Positions 1-7,403 of a DNA stretch of 10,323 nt are shown in pieces. This DNA is from Candidatus Omnitrophota bacterium (GTDB lineage: Bacteria > Omnitrophota > Gorgyraeia > 2-01-FULL-45-10). The DNA lies in contig JAQUQN010000032.1 of the NCBI GenBank assembly GCA_028716065.1, forward strand, positions 1 through 10,323. The letters are read 5' to 3'. The position numbers and the translations under genes were made by a program. The notes under the pieces are model-generated. The model worked only from the letters and a program-made list of their open reading frames with translations. It was not told where the DNA came from and ran no database searches. Every line of letters begins with the position of its first letter. Positions within the stretch are counted from its first letter, which is position 1.

Positions 1-354
1 CTTCGCCTTTTTCGCATCCGTGTAATTTGCCGCAAGGATTATGACATTGCAGTCGTTATGTTCTCTCGACGACCGCGCCAGTTCCGTATCATAACATACC
101 GCGGCCCGGATGCCGTTGACTTTATTGGCGATTATCGCCATGCCGATGCCAGTCTTACAGAGAAGTATGCCCTTATCCGCCTTCTTATCGCTCACGGCCT
201 TCGCCACCTCAAAACCGATCAGAGGATAATCGCACGACTCTTTCGAGTGTGTCCCGAGGTCCTGTATATCGTGCCCTTTCTCTTTAAGAAATTCGACTAT
301 TTTTGCCTTAAGGTCATATCCGCCGTGATCGCTGCCTATCGCAATCTTACTCAT
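1..354 (-). CDS. rpiB: Ribose-5-phosphate isomerase B, C-terminus cut by window edge
   Basis: Interconverts ribose 5-phosphate and ribulose 5-phosphate in the cytosolic pentose phosphate pathway. This supplies the ribose for PRPP and so for the purine pathway encoded upstream. Only the first 118 residues are present; the family is usually about 145-150, so roughly the last 30 lie outside. Visible RpiB/LacAB signatures are GSDHGGYDLK (residues 7-16), DYP (42-44), ILLCKTGIGM with the catalytic cysteine at residue 66, NKVNGIRA (77-84) and REHND with His99. The common CGTG is CKTG here, a minor change. The ATG overlaps the preceding phosphatase stop codon as ATGA, implying translational coupling. 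Family identification is secure; substrate preference (ribose or allose phosphate) is not decided by sequence alone. Confidence 0.95.
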   Translation of the reverse strand, partial: MSKIAIGSDHGGYDLKAKIVEFLKEKGHDIQDLGTHSKESCDYPLIGFEVAKAVSDKKADKGILLCKTGIGMAIIANKVNGIRAAVCYDTELARSSREHNDCNVIILAANYTDAKKAK

Positions 355-824
355 AATATCTTCGCTATCCTTTCTATCTCGTCCTTTATCGCCGCCAGAG
401 TATATTCGTACTCCTTTATCGGCCTTCCTATGGGATCCAATATCGTAATGCCGGTGCTATAATTCTTTTTACCTACGACGCCATACTCTTTTAAAAGATG
501 GGTCTTTGAGGCCGCGTCCGGGACCATCTTTATGACTTCGTCTTTATGCATGTTTTCCATCACCAGTATCAGGTCCGCTTCGTTTATGATATCCTCGCTC
601 AGCCTGGCCGCTTTAAAAGCCGACACATCTATATCCTCTCCCTTCATCACCTCGATGGTCTCAAGTGTCGGGGGCAGTCCCTCTATGGCGGTGACCCCCG
701 CGGACATTACCTTTATATGCATCTTACCAAGTCCCTCAAGGCGCTTTTTCAAAAGGCCTTCGGCCATTATGGACCTGCAACTATTGCCAGTGCATACGAA
801 GAGGATTGATCTTATTTTGTTCAT
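351..824 (-). CDS. Low-molecular-weight protein phosphatase (YwlE-like Arg/Tyr phosphatase)
   Basis: A 157-residue cytosolic phosphatase that removes phosphate from tyrosine or arginine side chains through a cysteinyl-phosphate intermediate. The P-loop CTGNSCRS places the nucleophile at Cys11 and the phosphate-binding Arg at 17 (CX5R). The general-acid DP motif is at Asp130-Pro131 in LDPIGRP. Length is normal for the family. In Bacillus YwlE, a Thr in the P-loop position occupied here by Ser15 is linked to phospho-arginine specificity, whereas classical tyrosine phosphatases carry Ile/Leu there; Ser leaves the substrate open. No McsB-type arginine kinase is in the window. Both gene junctions are ATGA overlaps (with tsaC upstream and rpiB downstream), so the three are co-translated. 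The order matches Bacillus ywlC-ywlE-ywlF. Confidence 0.93.
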   Translation of the reverse strand: MNKIRSILFVCTGNSCRSIMAEGLLKKRLEGLGKMHIKVMSAGVTAIEGLPPTLETIEVMKGEDIDVSAFKAARLSEDIINEADLILVMENMHKDEVIKMVPDAASKTHLLKEYGVVGKKNYSTGITILDPIGRPIKEYEYTLAAIKDEIERIAKIL

Positions 825-1417
825 ATTTTTACTGAATTGGCTTTCAGCTTTATAGCGCCTTTCCGCAAGATTTTCGGCGGCTTTACCGTCAGGTCCAATA
901 CCGTCGATTCGACCCCGACTTTCGTGCGTCCGGCGTCTAACAGGACATCTATCTTTCCGTCCAGCTGTCTCAGGACATCCTTCGCGCTGATCGGCGGTAA
1001 TCTGCCGCTCAGGTTGGCGCTCGGAGCGACTACCGGCACGGCCGCGGCCCTTATGAGCTCGATCGCTACCTTGTTGGCCGGCATCCTGAAACCTATTCTT
1101 TTGCCTCTCTTCGACTTCAGTATTACCGTCAGAGGGCCGGGCCAGAATCTTTTAAGGACCGGCCTTACTTCTTTTCCCGCGGCGCAGCCCATCTTCTTTA
1201 TCGTGGCCAGGCTTGTTATGTGCACGGTGAAGGGTTTGCTCCTCGGCCGGTTCTTTACCTTATATAGCCTTCTTATCGCCTCACTGCTTGAGAGGTTCGC
1301 CGCGATACCGTATACCGTCTCCGTAGGAAACGCTACAAGGCCCCCGGCCTTTATGACTTTAGCGCAATAGGCGATGTTCTTTCTGTCCGGCTTCAGGACC
1401 AGTGTTTTCTTCAACAA
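821..1417 (-). CDS. tsaC: L-threonylcarbamoyladenylate synthase (TsaC/YrdC/YwlC type)
   Basis: Makes threonylcarbamoyl-AMP from threonine, bicarbonate and ATP, the first step of t6A37 modification of ANN-decoding tRNAs. The protein is 198 residues, a single YrdC domain without the extra C-terminal Sua5 domain. Motifs in order are FPTETVYG (about 30-37), the KxRxxxKP triad in KNRPRSKPF, FWPGPLT, APSANLSG, and ESTVLDL near the C-terminus. The start is uncertain. Two adjacent TTG codons (1417 and 1414) open the frame, there is no convincing Shine-Dalgarno, and an in-frame TAA lies about eight codons upstream, so the true N-terminus cannot be far away. No separate promoter is evident in the 100 bases before it, so read-through from the pur operon across the repeat element is likely. 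Confidence 0.93.
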   Translation of the reverse strand: MLKKTLVLKPDRKNIAYCAKVIKAGGLVAFPTETVYGIAANLSSSEAIRRLYKVKNRPRSKPFTVHITSLATIKKMGCAAGKEVRPVLKRFWPGPLTVILKSKRGKRIGFRMPANKVAIELIRAAAVPVVAPSANLSGRLPPISAKDVLRQLDGKIDVLLDAGRTKVGVESTVLDLTVKPPKILRKGAIKLKANSVKI

Positions 1418-1436
1418 ATATAAACCATAATTTAAT

Positions 1437-1522
1437 TGATTACACAGATTTTGGAAAGATTACACAGATTAAATCTGTGTAATCTGAACTTAGTTATTGC
1501 ATCAGGTTAATCTGTGTAATCA
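1437..1522. repeat. 86-bp MITE-like element with 14-bp terminal inverted repeats
   Basis: The termini are perfect inverted copies: TGATTACACAGATT at 1437-1450 and AATCTGTGTAATCA at 1509-1522. The same motif occurs again inside as a near-perfect palindrome, AGATTACACAGATT at 1457-1470 and AATCTGTGTAATCT at 1472-1485 with a single A between. Four copies of one 13-base core (two in each orientation) thus sit in 86 bases. There is no coding capacity, and no U-tract that would make it an intrinsic terminator. The right end supplies the purE stop codon (TGA on the minus strand, 1520-1522). It fills most of the purE-tsaC gap. It could be a non-autonomous mobile repeat or a REP-like mRNA hairpin; copy number elsewhere would decide. 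Confidence 0.75.
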
Positions 1523-2011
1523 TAATGAAGCGTTCTTCTTCCTTATATTCTCTACCAGCACCCTTTTGTGTACATCCAGTCTCTTTTCGATCCTTTTGTC
1601 CGACAGGCTCAATATCTCCAGCGCGAGTATCGCGGCGTTCCTGGCGCCGGTCACGCCTATGGTAACGGTGGCGACCGGTATACCTGAAGGCATCTGCACG
1701 GTAGAAAAGAGGGAATCTATGCCCTTTAACTCTTTGGTCTCCATGGGGACGCCTATCACGGGAAGGGTCGTGTGGCTGGCGATGACGCCCGCAAGGTGCG
1801 CGGCGCCTCCGGCCCCAGCTATGATGATCTTAAAACCATTTTTCCTGGCGCCCCTGGCGAACCTGGCCGTATCTTCGGGCGAACGATGGGCCGATAAGAT
1901 CTTCACGACATGGGAGACCCCGTTCTCGTCAAAGACCTTTGATGCCTCTCTCATCGTCGGTAAATCAGAATCGCTTCCCATCACGATCGCCACTCTTGGC
2001 TTATTGCTCAT
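1520..2011 (-). CDS. purE: N5-carboxyaminoimidazole ribonucleotide mutase, class I PurE
   Basis: Converts N5-CAIR to CAIR in de novo purine synthesis, as a cytosolic octamer in known homologues. Signatures are GSDSDLPTM near the N-terminus, SAHRSPE carrying the active-site His, the GAGGAAHLAG glycine-rich loop and VQMPSGIPVATV. About 163 residues is typical. Bacterial class I PurE normally works with the ATP-dependent carboxylase PurK, which is not in the window. Two consecutive ATGs exist (2014 and 2011). The strong AGGAGG at 2017-2022 is only 2 bases from the first but 5 from the second, so I chose the second, which overlaps the purD stop as TGATG. The stop codon lies inside the terminal repeat of the adjacent 86-bp element. 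Extending the start to 2014 adds one Met. Confidence 0.96.
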   Translation of the reverse strand: MSNKPRVAIVMGSDSDLPTMREASKVFDENGVSHVVKILSAHRSPEDTARFARGARKNGFKIIIAGAGGAAHLAGVIASHTTLPVIGVPMETKELKGIDSLFSTVQMPSGIPVATVTIGVTGARNAAILALEILSLSDKRIEKRLDVHKRVLVENIRKKNASL

Positions 2012-3303
2012 CATGTCCTCCTGATAGCTCTATGTCCTATATCTCTCCTATAATGCATCCCGTCGAATTGGATCTTTTTCACCGCTTCATAGCAATGCTC
2101 GATGGCGTCGGTTATGTCCTTACCCAGTGCGGTCACGTTGAGGACCCTTCCACCGCTGGTCACGAAGAGTTTACCGGCGTCTTTCGAGCGTTGGCCCAGC
2201 TTCGTGCCCGCATGGAACACCCGAACATCCCTCATCTTCTTCGTCTCTTCCAGGCCGGATATCTCCATCCCTTTTTCGTAATCTCCCGGATATCCTCCCG
2301 AGGCCATCACTACCGATATGCACGGCCTGGGATCCCACTCCATGTTGTATCCGTCCAGTTTTCCGTCTATAGACCGCTCCATCGCTTCCACCAGGTCGCT
2401 CTTGAGGCGCGGCAGTATCGCCTGTGTCTCCGGGTCGCCGAACCTCACATTGAATTCAAGCACCCTGGGGCCTTGAGCGGTTATCATCATTCCGGCGTAA
2501 AGCGCGCCTTTATATACCATGCCTTCTCTGGCCAGGCCTTTTATGACCGGATCTATCACTTCATCCAGGACCTTCTTTAAAAGAGCGTCCGTGACCACCG
2601 GCGCGGGTGAATATGCCCCCATGCCGCCGGTATTGGGCCCTTTATCCGCGTCGTATATCCTTTTGTGGTCCTGGCTCGAGGCAAGAGGTATTACCGATTT
2701 ACCATCCGAGATCACTATGATGGATGCCTCTTCCCCATCCAGGCAATCTTCTATTATGACCTTATTGCCGGCATCTCCGAATATTCTCTTATCCAGGATA
2801 TCTTTTACGGCCTGCCTGGCCTCATTTTTCGTTTTACAGATAATGACGCCCTTGCCGGCGGCCAAGCCGTCGGCCTTGACCACGAGAGGCGCCGGCCTGG
2901 TCTCTATGTATGATACCGCCTCGTCGGATCTTTCAAAGACCCTGAAATCGGCGGTGGGCACGCCGAGCCTCTTCATCAATTCCTTGGCGAAGACCTTGCT
3001 GCCCTCGAGCATTGCCATCTTTTTGGCGGGGCCGAATATCCTTAAGCCCTTTTCGGTAAATATATCGACTATGCCCGCGGCCAGCGGCACTTCGGGCCCG
3101 ACGACCGTCAGGTCTATCTTTTTAGCGGTGGCAAAATCCAGAAGGCCCTTCACATCGTCCGCTTTTATATCCGCCAATTCGGCGATTTCGGAGATCCCGC
3201 CGTTACCCGGCGCGCAATATAACTTTTCGCATTTCGGGCTGGTGGCTATCTTCCAGCACATGGCATGTTCTCTTCCGCCGGAGCCGATGACTAATATACG
3301 CAT
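2011..3303 (-). CDS. purD: Phosphoribosylamine--glycine ligase (GAR synthetase)
   Basis: Joins phosphoribosylamine and glycine using ATP to form GAR, the second step of de novo purine synthesis. At 430 residues it is the usual monofunctional length. The N-terminal domain opens with VIGSGGREHA; the ATP-grasp domain shows PLVVKADGLAAGKGV, SQDHKR, DKGPNTGGMGAYSPAP and the family signature RFGDPETQ; a normal C-terminal domain follows. The ATG lies inside purM, whose coding sequence it overlaps by 13 bases, and is preceded by a GGAAAG-type ribosome site within purM. It is therefore translationally coupled to purM, and in turn coupled through TGATG to purE. No missing catalytic elements are apparent. 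Confidence 0.97.
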   Translation of the reverse strand: MRILVIGSGGREHAMCWKIATSPKCEKLYCAPGNGGISEIAELADIKADDVKGLLDFATAKKIDLTVVGPEVPLAAGIVDIFTEKGLRIFGPAKKMAMLEGSKVFAKELMKRLGVPTADFRVFERSDEAVSYIETRPAPLVVKADGLAAGKGVIICKTKNEARQAVKDILDKRIFGDAGNKVIIEDCLDGEEASIIVISDGKSVIPLASSQDHKRIYDADKGPNTGGMGAYSPAPVVTDALLKKVLDEVIDPVIKGLAREGMVYKGALYAGMMITAQGPRVLEFNVRFGDPETQAILPRLKSDLVEAMERSIDGKLDGYNMEWDPRPCISVVMASGGYPGDYEKGMEISGLEETKKMRDVRVFHAGTKLGQRSKDAGKLFVTSGGRVLNVTALGKDITDAIEHCYEAVKKIQFDGMHYRRDIGHRAIRRT

Positions 3304-4289
3304 ACTTCTTTCCTGCCCTTTACAACTTTTCCGATAATATAGGACTTGAATCCTTGCTTCTTCAGAATATCCCTTGCCCTGCCGGCGTCATGTCCTGACA
3401 GGACAAGCACCATCCCTATCCCCATGTTCAGCGTCCTGTACATCTCCCTGTCGCCGAGGCCTGATTTTTTCTTTATCAATGAAAAGATGCCCGGGACCGG
3501 CCAGGAGCGTTTTTTTATTTCGATAGCCATTCCGGCTGGTATTATCCTCGGGATCTTGTCGTAGAAGGCTCCGCCGGTGATATTGGCTATGCCTTTTATC
3601 TTTACCTTTTCTTTCACGGCGAGTACGGCCTTACAATAAATATGGGTCGGTTTTAACAATTCACCCGAAAGGCGCTTCAGTTCTTTTTCCGTAAAGACCT
3701 TCCGTACCAGGGAATAACCGTTCGAATGGAGCCCGCTCGATTCTATTCCCAATACGACGTCGCCGATTTTCGTATTACTGCCGTTTATGACGTCTCTTCT
3801 TTCGGCCATGCCTACGCCGAACCCCGCCAGGTCATATTCGCCCTCTTTGTACATTCCGGGCATCTCGGCAGTCTCCCCGCCGATGAGCGCGTAACCGGCG
3901 CGACGACAGCCTTCCGCTATGCCTTTGACGACACTTTTCAGGACGCGCGGCTTCACGCTGCCGGTAGAGATATAATCCAGAAAAAATAGACCCCTGGCGC
4001 CCGAGCAGAGTATATCGTTCACGCTCATCGCCACGAGGTCTATTCCTATGGTATCGTGCTTATCGGCCAGAAAGGCTATCTTTAATTTGGTGCCCACTCC
4101 GTCAGTGGACGAGACGAGGATTGGATCATCGTAATCTGCAAAAGGCGGCCTGAAGAGAGCGCCGAAACTTCCGATATCGCTCACCACGCCCTTTACATGT
4201 GTCGATCTGGCAAACCGTTTATAAAAACCTACGAGGGCATTCGCCTTATCTATATCGACTCCCGCGGATTTATACGTTATTCGTTTCAT
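3291..4289 (-). CDS. purM: Phosphoribosylformylglycinamidine cyclo-ligase (AIR synthetase)
   Basis: Closes the imidazole ring of FGAM with ATP to give AIR. The 332-residue protein shows TYKSAGVDI at the N-terminus, STDGVGTK, GIDLVAMSVNDI, GGETAEMPGMY, DLAGFGVG, SSGLHSNGYSLVRK and MYRTLNMGIGM, all typical of the PurM/PurL superfamily. One familiar motif is altered: the loop usually written TGGG-L-x-x-N-x-PR is TGGAFYDKIPR here (from residue 238), changing the third Gly and the Asn. The start follows the purC stop by one base, with GGAG inside the end of purC as the likely ribosome site. The altered loop may be a lineage variant; all other catalytic motifs are intact. Confidence 0.97.
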   Translation of the reverse strand: MKRITYKSAGVDIDKANALVGFYKRFARSTHVKGVVSDIGSFGALFRPPFADYDDPILVSSTDGVGTKLKIAFLADKHDTIGIDLVAMSVNDILCSGARGLFFLDYISTGSVKPRVLKSVVKGIAEGCRRAGYALIGGETAEMPGMYKEGEYDLAGFGVGMAERRDVINGSNTKIGDVVLGIESSGLHSNGYSLVRKVFTEKELKRLSGELLKPTHIYCKAVLAVKEKVKIKGIANITGGAFYDKIPRIIPAGMAIEIKKRSWPVPGIFSLIKKKSGLGDREMYRTLNMGIGMVLVLSGHDAGRARDILKKQGFKSYIIGKVVKGRKEVCVY

Positions 4290-4290
4290 C

Positions 4291-4995
4291 CTACTCCATC
4301 ACGCGGCGCAATACTTCCTGGTATGCCTCTTCGACATTGCCGAGATCGCGTCGGAAGCGGTCCTTGTCTAATTTTTCCTTCGTCTTCTTGTCCCACAGCC
4401 TGCAGGTATCCGGCGATATTTCGTCTGCCAGGATCACCTTACCCTTGTGCCGGCCGAACTCAAGTTTAAAGTCCACCAGCATGAGGCCCTTCGAATCGAA
4501 AAATTTCCTCAATAGGTCGTTTATCTTGAAAGAGTACTTCTTTATCGCTTCGAGTTCCTTATCCGTCGCTATGTCCAGCGCCTTTATGTGGTAGTCATTT
4601 ATGAGCGGGTCATGGAGCTTGTCCTCTTTATAATGATATTCCAGTACAGGTTCTTTAAGGATTATCCCTTCCTCCAGCCCCAGCAGTTTTGCCATGCCTC
4701 CGGCGACTATGTTGCGTATCGTCACCTCGACCGGTATTATCCGGACTTTCTTGACGAGCATGTCCCTGTCGTTCATGCGCTTCACGAAATGGGTCGGCAC
4801 GCCCTCTTTCTCGAGCATCGTGAATATCTTCTCCGAAAGCTTGTTATTGATGACGCCCTTGTTCAGGATGGTGCCGCGTTTCGTCGCGTCGAACGCCGTG
4901 GCGTCGTCCTTGAACTCCTGGATGAGCTGATCGGCGTCTTTCGTCTCATACAACTTCTTCGCTTTTCCTTCGTATATCTGTTTCAGTTTCTCCAT
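4291..4995 (-). CDS. purC: SAICAR synthase
   Basis: Ligates CAIR, the product of PurE, to aspartate using ATP to give SAICAR. At 234 residues it is a stand-alone bacterial enzyme, not fused to PurE as in animals. The nucleotide-binding start YEGKAKKLYET, the first family signature IIPVEVTIRN (about 86-95) and the second signature LVDFKLEFG are all present, followed by DEISPDTCR. A good GAGGGGAAG ribosome site lies just before the ATG in the 11-base gap after purB. It is placed between purB and purM, so the enzymes immediately before and after SAICAR formation are co-expressed. Nothing is truncated or unusual. Confidence 0.97.
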   Translation of the reverse strand: MEKLKQIYEGKAKKLYETKDADQLIQEFKDDATAFDATKRGTILNKGVINNKLSEKIFTMLEKEGVPTHFVKRMNDRDMLVKKVRIIPVEVTIRNIVAGGMAKLLGLEEGIILKEPVLEYHYKEDKLHDPLINDYHIKALDIATDKELEAIKKYSFKINDLLRKFFDSKGLMLVDFKLEFGRHKGKVILADEISPDTCRLWDKKTKEKLDKDRFRRDLGNVEEAYQEVLRRVME

Positions 4996-5006
4996 ATCTT
5001 CCCCTC

Positions 5007-6299
<1,293 letters not shown>

Positions 6300-6321
6300 A
6301 TTATTATCTCCTATCAGCAGA

Positions 6322-6331
6322 AGAATATTCT
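6322..6331. promoter_or_regulatory. Possible operator palindrome on the pur -10 box
   Basis: The perfect 10-bp palindrome AGAATATTCT overlaps the -10 element and the bases just downstream of it. A repressor bound here would block the promoter. It is short and AT-rich, so chance is a real alternative, and no regulator gene is in the window. Confidence 0.25.
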
Positions 6332-6355
6332 ATATGATAAATACGGCTCTGTCAA
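6327..6355 (-). promoter_or_regulatory. Sigma70-type promoter of the pur operon
   Basis: On the minus strand a perfect -35 TTGACA (6355-6350) is separated by exactly 17 bases from a -10 TAGAAT (6332-6327, five of six matches). The expected start near 6320 leaves a short leader of about 20 bases with the purB ribosome site, too short for a riboswitch. This locates the operon start between purB and the structured RNA upstream. Confidence 0.8.
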
Positions 6356-6392
6356 AACAAAAGATAGCGTAAGATTATTTGTGTTTTTGGGG

Positions 6393-6687
6393 GAATTTAC
6401 GGGTCCTGAGTTAAACCTAAACCTAGTTATGTTCGCACAAATATGCTAAAGAGCTTATAGGGAAAATGTTCCCCTCACCTTTGGTTCGGGTCGGTCTTTT
6501 GCTCAGTCGAAAAACGGGAACCTGCGGAACTCGGCCCCGTGGAAGGGGCCTCAGGCATCCTCGGTTCTTTTATTATCAAAAGGTTGTTAAATATAACCGT
6601 TTTTCTCCATCACAAAAGACCTAACATTTTCATTGTGCTCACTATAACTTCGGTTTAGGTTTATTCTCATCATATACCCGTAAATTC
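6393..6687 (-). ncRNA. Unidentified long structured noncoding RNA (about 295 nt)
   Basis: There is no coding capacity, but a chain of nested complementary segments runs across the whole stretch. Paired blocks (plus-strand positions) are 6393-6404/6676-6687 (12 bp), 6412-6423/6652-6663 (12 bp), 6425-6432/6641-6649 (one bulge), 6435-6440/6633-6638, 6462-6470/6623-6631 (9 bp), 6493-6501/6613-6621 (9 bp), 6509-6517/6597-6605 (9 bp) and 6519-6522/6563-6566. An apical hairpin 6533-6538/6545-6550 caps it. Side hairpins lie at 6441-6458, 6471-6490 and 6567-6582. Read on the minus strand, at least three internal loops become tandem G.A pairs; read on the plus strand the same loops are C.U mismatches, which favours the minus strand. 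I do not recognise RNase P, tmRNA, SRP or 6S signatures. The ends are defined by the closing helix, not by a terminator. No clear promoter is visible, so it may be processed from the YvlD-like transcript. Confidence 0.7.
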
Positions 6688-6732
6688 TTTGTGATTAACA
6701 TCAAATATCTTACTTGGGGAACGGGGAAAATT

Positions 6733-7188
6733 CTACTCTATTTTTCTTTGGGAGTCCTCTTCGGCTTCGATGTCTATGATGTCGTCGCTACGCGGGGAAT
6801 TGCGCTTCGCGTAACGGTATTGGTACGTGTTGACGCCGAAGCGGCCCTGAGGCGTGATGAAGAGGTTCAGGAGAAAACTCACTATACTGAAGATGATCGC
6901 TCCCCAGAAGGCGCTCCAGAAATCCATCACGCTGAAACCTCTGACTAGCTTCGAGACGAAGAGAAACATGAGGCCGTTGATCACGAGCGTGAATAGCCCC
7001 AAAGATAATATGCTGAGCGGCAGGGTGAGGAGAATGACGAGCGGCCTTAAGAACACGTTCACGAGCCCCAGGACCAGCGCGGCCGTTATCGTGGTCGTGA
7101 AATTGTCCAGGGCTATACCCGACACCACGTGCGCGACCACGAGGAGCGCGGCGATATTCACGATCCATCTTACAAAAAATCCGGCCAT
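6733..7188 (-). CDS. YvlD / phage-holin 4_2 family small membrane protein
   Basis: A 151-residue integral membrane protein with four hydrophobic segments at about residues 4-22, 30-50, 52-73 and 88-113. The pattern GLVNVFLRPLVILLTLPLSILSLGLFTLVIN is characteristic of the family formerly called DUF360, typified by Bacillus YvlD (quoted here in three parts: GLVNVFLRPLV, ILLTLPLSILS, LGLFTLVIN). The C-terminal tail of about 35 residues is hydrophilic and ends strongly acidic (DIIDIEAEEDSQ), so it probably protrudes from the membrane. Despite the family name there are no phage genes nearby. YvlD relatives are linked to envelope stress, but no molecular function is established. An AGGAAAA sequence upstream of the ATG is a modest ribosome site. 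A strong promoter lies about 80 bases upstream. The structured RNA begins 45 bases after its stop, with no terminator visible between them. Confidence 0.85.
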   Translation of the reverse strand: MAGFFVRWIVNIAALLVVAHVVSGIALDNFTTTITAALVLGLVNVFLRPLVILLTLPLSILSLGLFTLVINGLMFLFVSKLVRGFSVMDFWSAFWGAIIFSIVSFLLNLFITPQGRFGVNTYQYRYAKRNSPRSDDIIDIEAEEDSQRKIE

Positions 7189-7266
7189 TTATAATTTTCC
7201 TATTTTATTTTTTCGCGTGTCACGGATACGCGCACATGAGCGCGCCGTAAATCTCCGACGATAAAC

Positions 7267-7295
7267 ATCATACACCATTACGGCGATATTGTCAA
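7267..7295 (-). promoter_or_regulatory. Promoter of the YvlD-like gene
   Basis: On the minus strand a perfect TTGACA (7295-7290), a 17-base spacer and TATGAT (7272-7267, five of six) form a near-consensus sigma70-type promoter. The predicted start near 7260 gives a leader of about 70 bases containing a short GCGC-rich inverted repeat. It faces away from the homospermidine synthase promoter. Confidence 0.75.
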
Positions 7296-7319
7296 ACGGC
7301 AAAAAAGGAGCGCGTTTAC

Positions 7320-7348
7320 TTGACACAATCATCATCTCAATATAAACT
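7320..7348 (+). promoter_or_regulatory. Candidate promoter of the polyamine unit
   Basis: A perfect TTGACA at 7320-7325 is followed by TATAAA at 7341-7346 (15-base spacer) or TAAACT at 7343-7348 (17-base spacer). The -10 match is imperfect in either register. The -35 coincides with the farthest possible TTG start of the downstream frame, an argument against that longer start. The leader would be about 50 bases. Confidence 0.5.
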
Positions 7349-7403
7349 ATTGTACATAGAATATTTTTATTTCAAAAAAATTGACGCGTCCGGAGGATCT
7401 GTC

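Noticed and set aside
58..462. Plus-strand reading frame of 134 codons
   Set aside because: It is antisense to rpiB and the phosphatase gene, both of which have clear family motifs; the protein has no recognisable features.
1437..1522. CRISPR array suggested by the repeated 13-base core
   Set aside because: The copies are in both orientations with spacings of 7, 1 and 23 bases, which is not a direct-repeat/spacer pattern.
6393..6687. Retron-type or fold-back transposon reading of the long inverted repeat
   Set aside because: No reverse transcriptase or transposase gene is adjacent. The spaced helices with purine-rich tandem G.A loops fit a structured RNA better, although a decayed element is not formally excluded.
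6300..6732. Purine-responsive riboswitch leader for the pur operon
   Set aside because: A strong promoter lies between the structured RNA and purB, no purine, ZTP or PRPP riboswitch core is recognisable, and there is no terminator or sequestering hairpin over the purB ribosome site.
6733..7188. Prophage lysis gene
   Set aside because: The holin label is a family name; there are no endolysin, structural or integrase genes nearby, and the protein fits the chromosomal YvlD group.
7320..7403. 28-residue N-terminal extension of homospermidine synthase from TTG
   Set aside because: The TTG is part of a TTGACA promoter element, has no good ribosome site, and adds residues ahead of the Rossmann strand; ATG 7404 has an ideal GGAGG.
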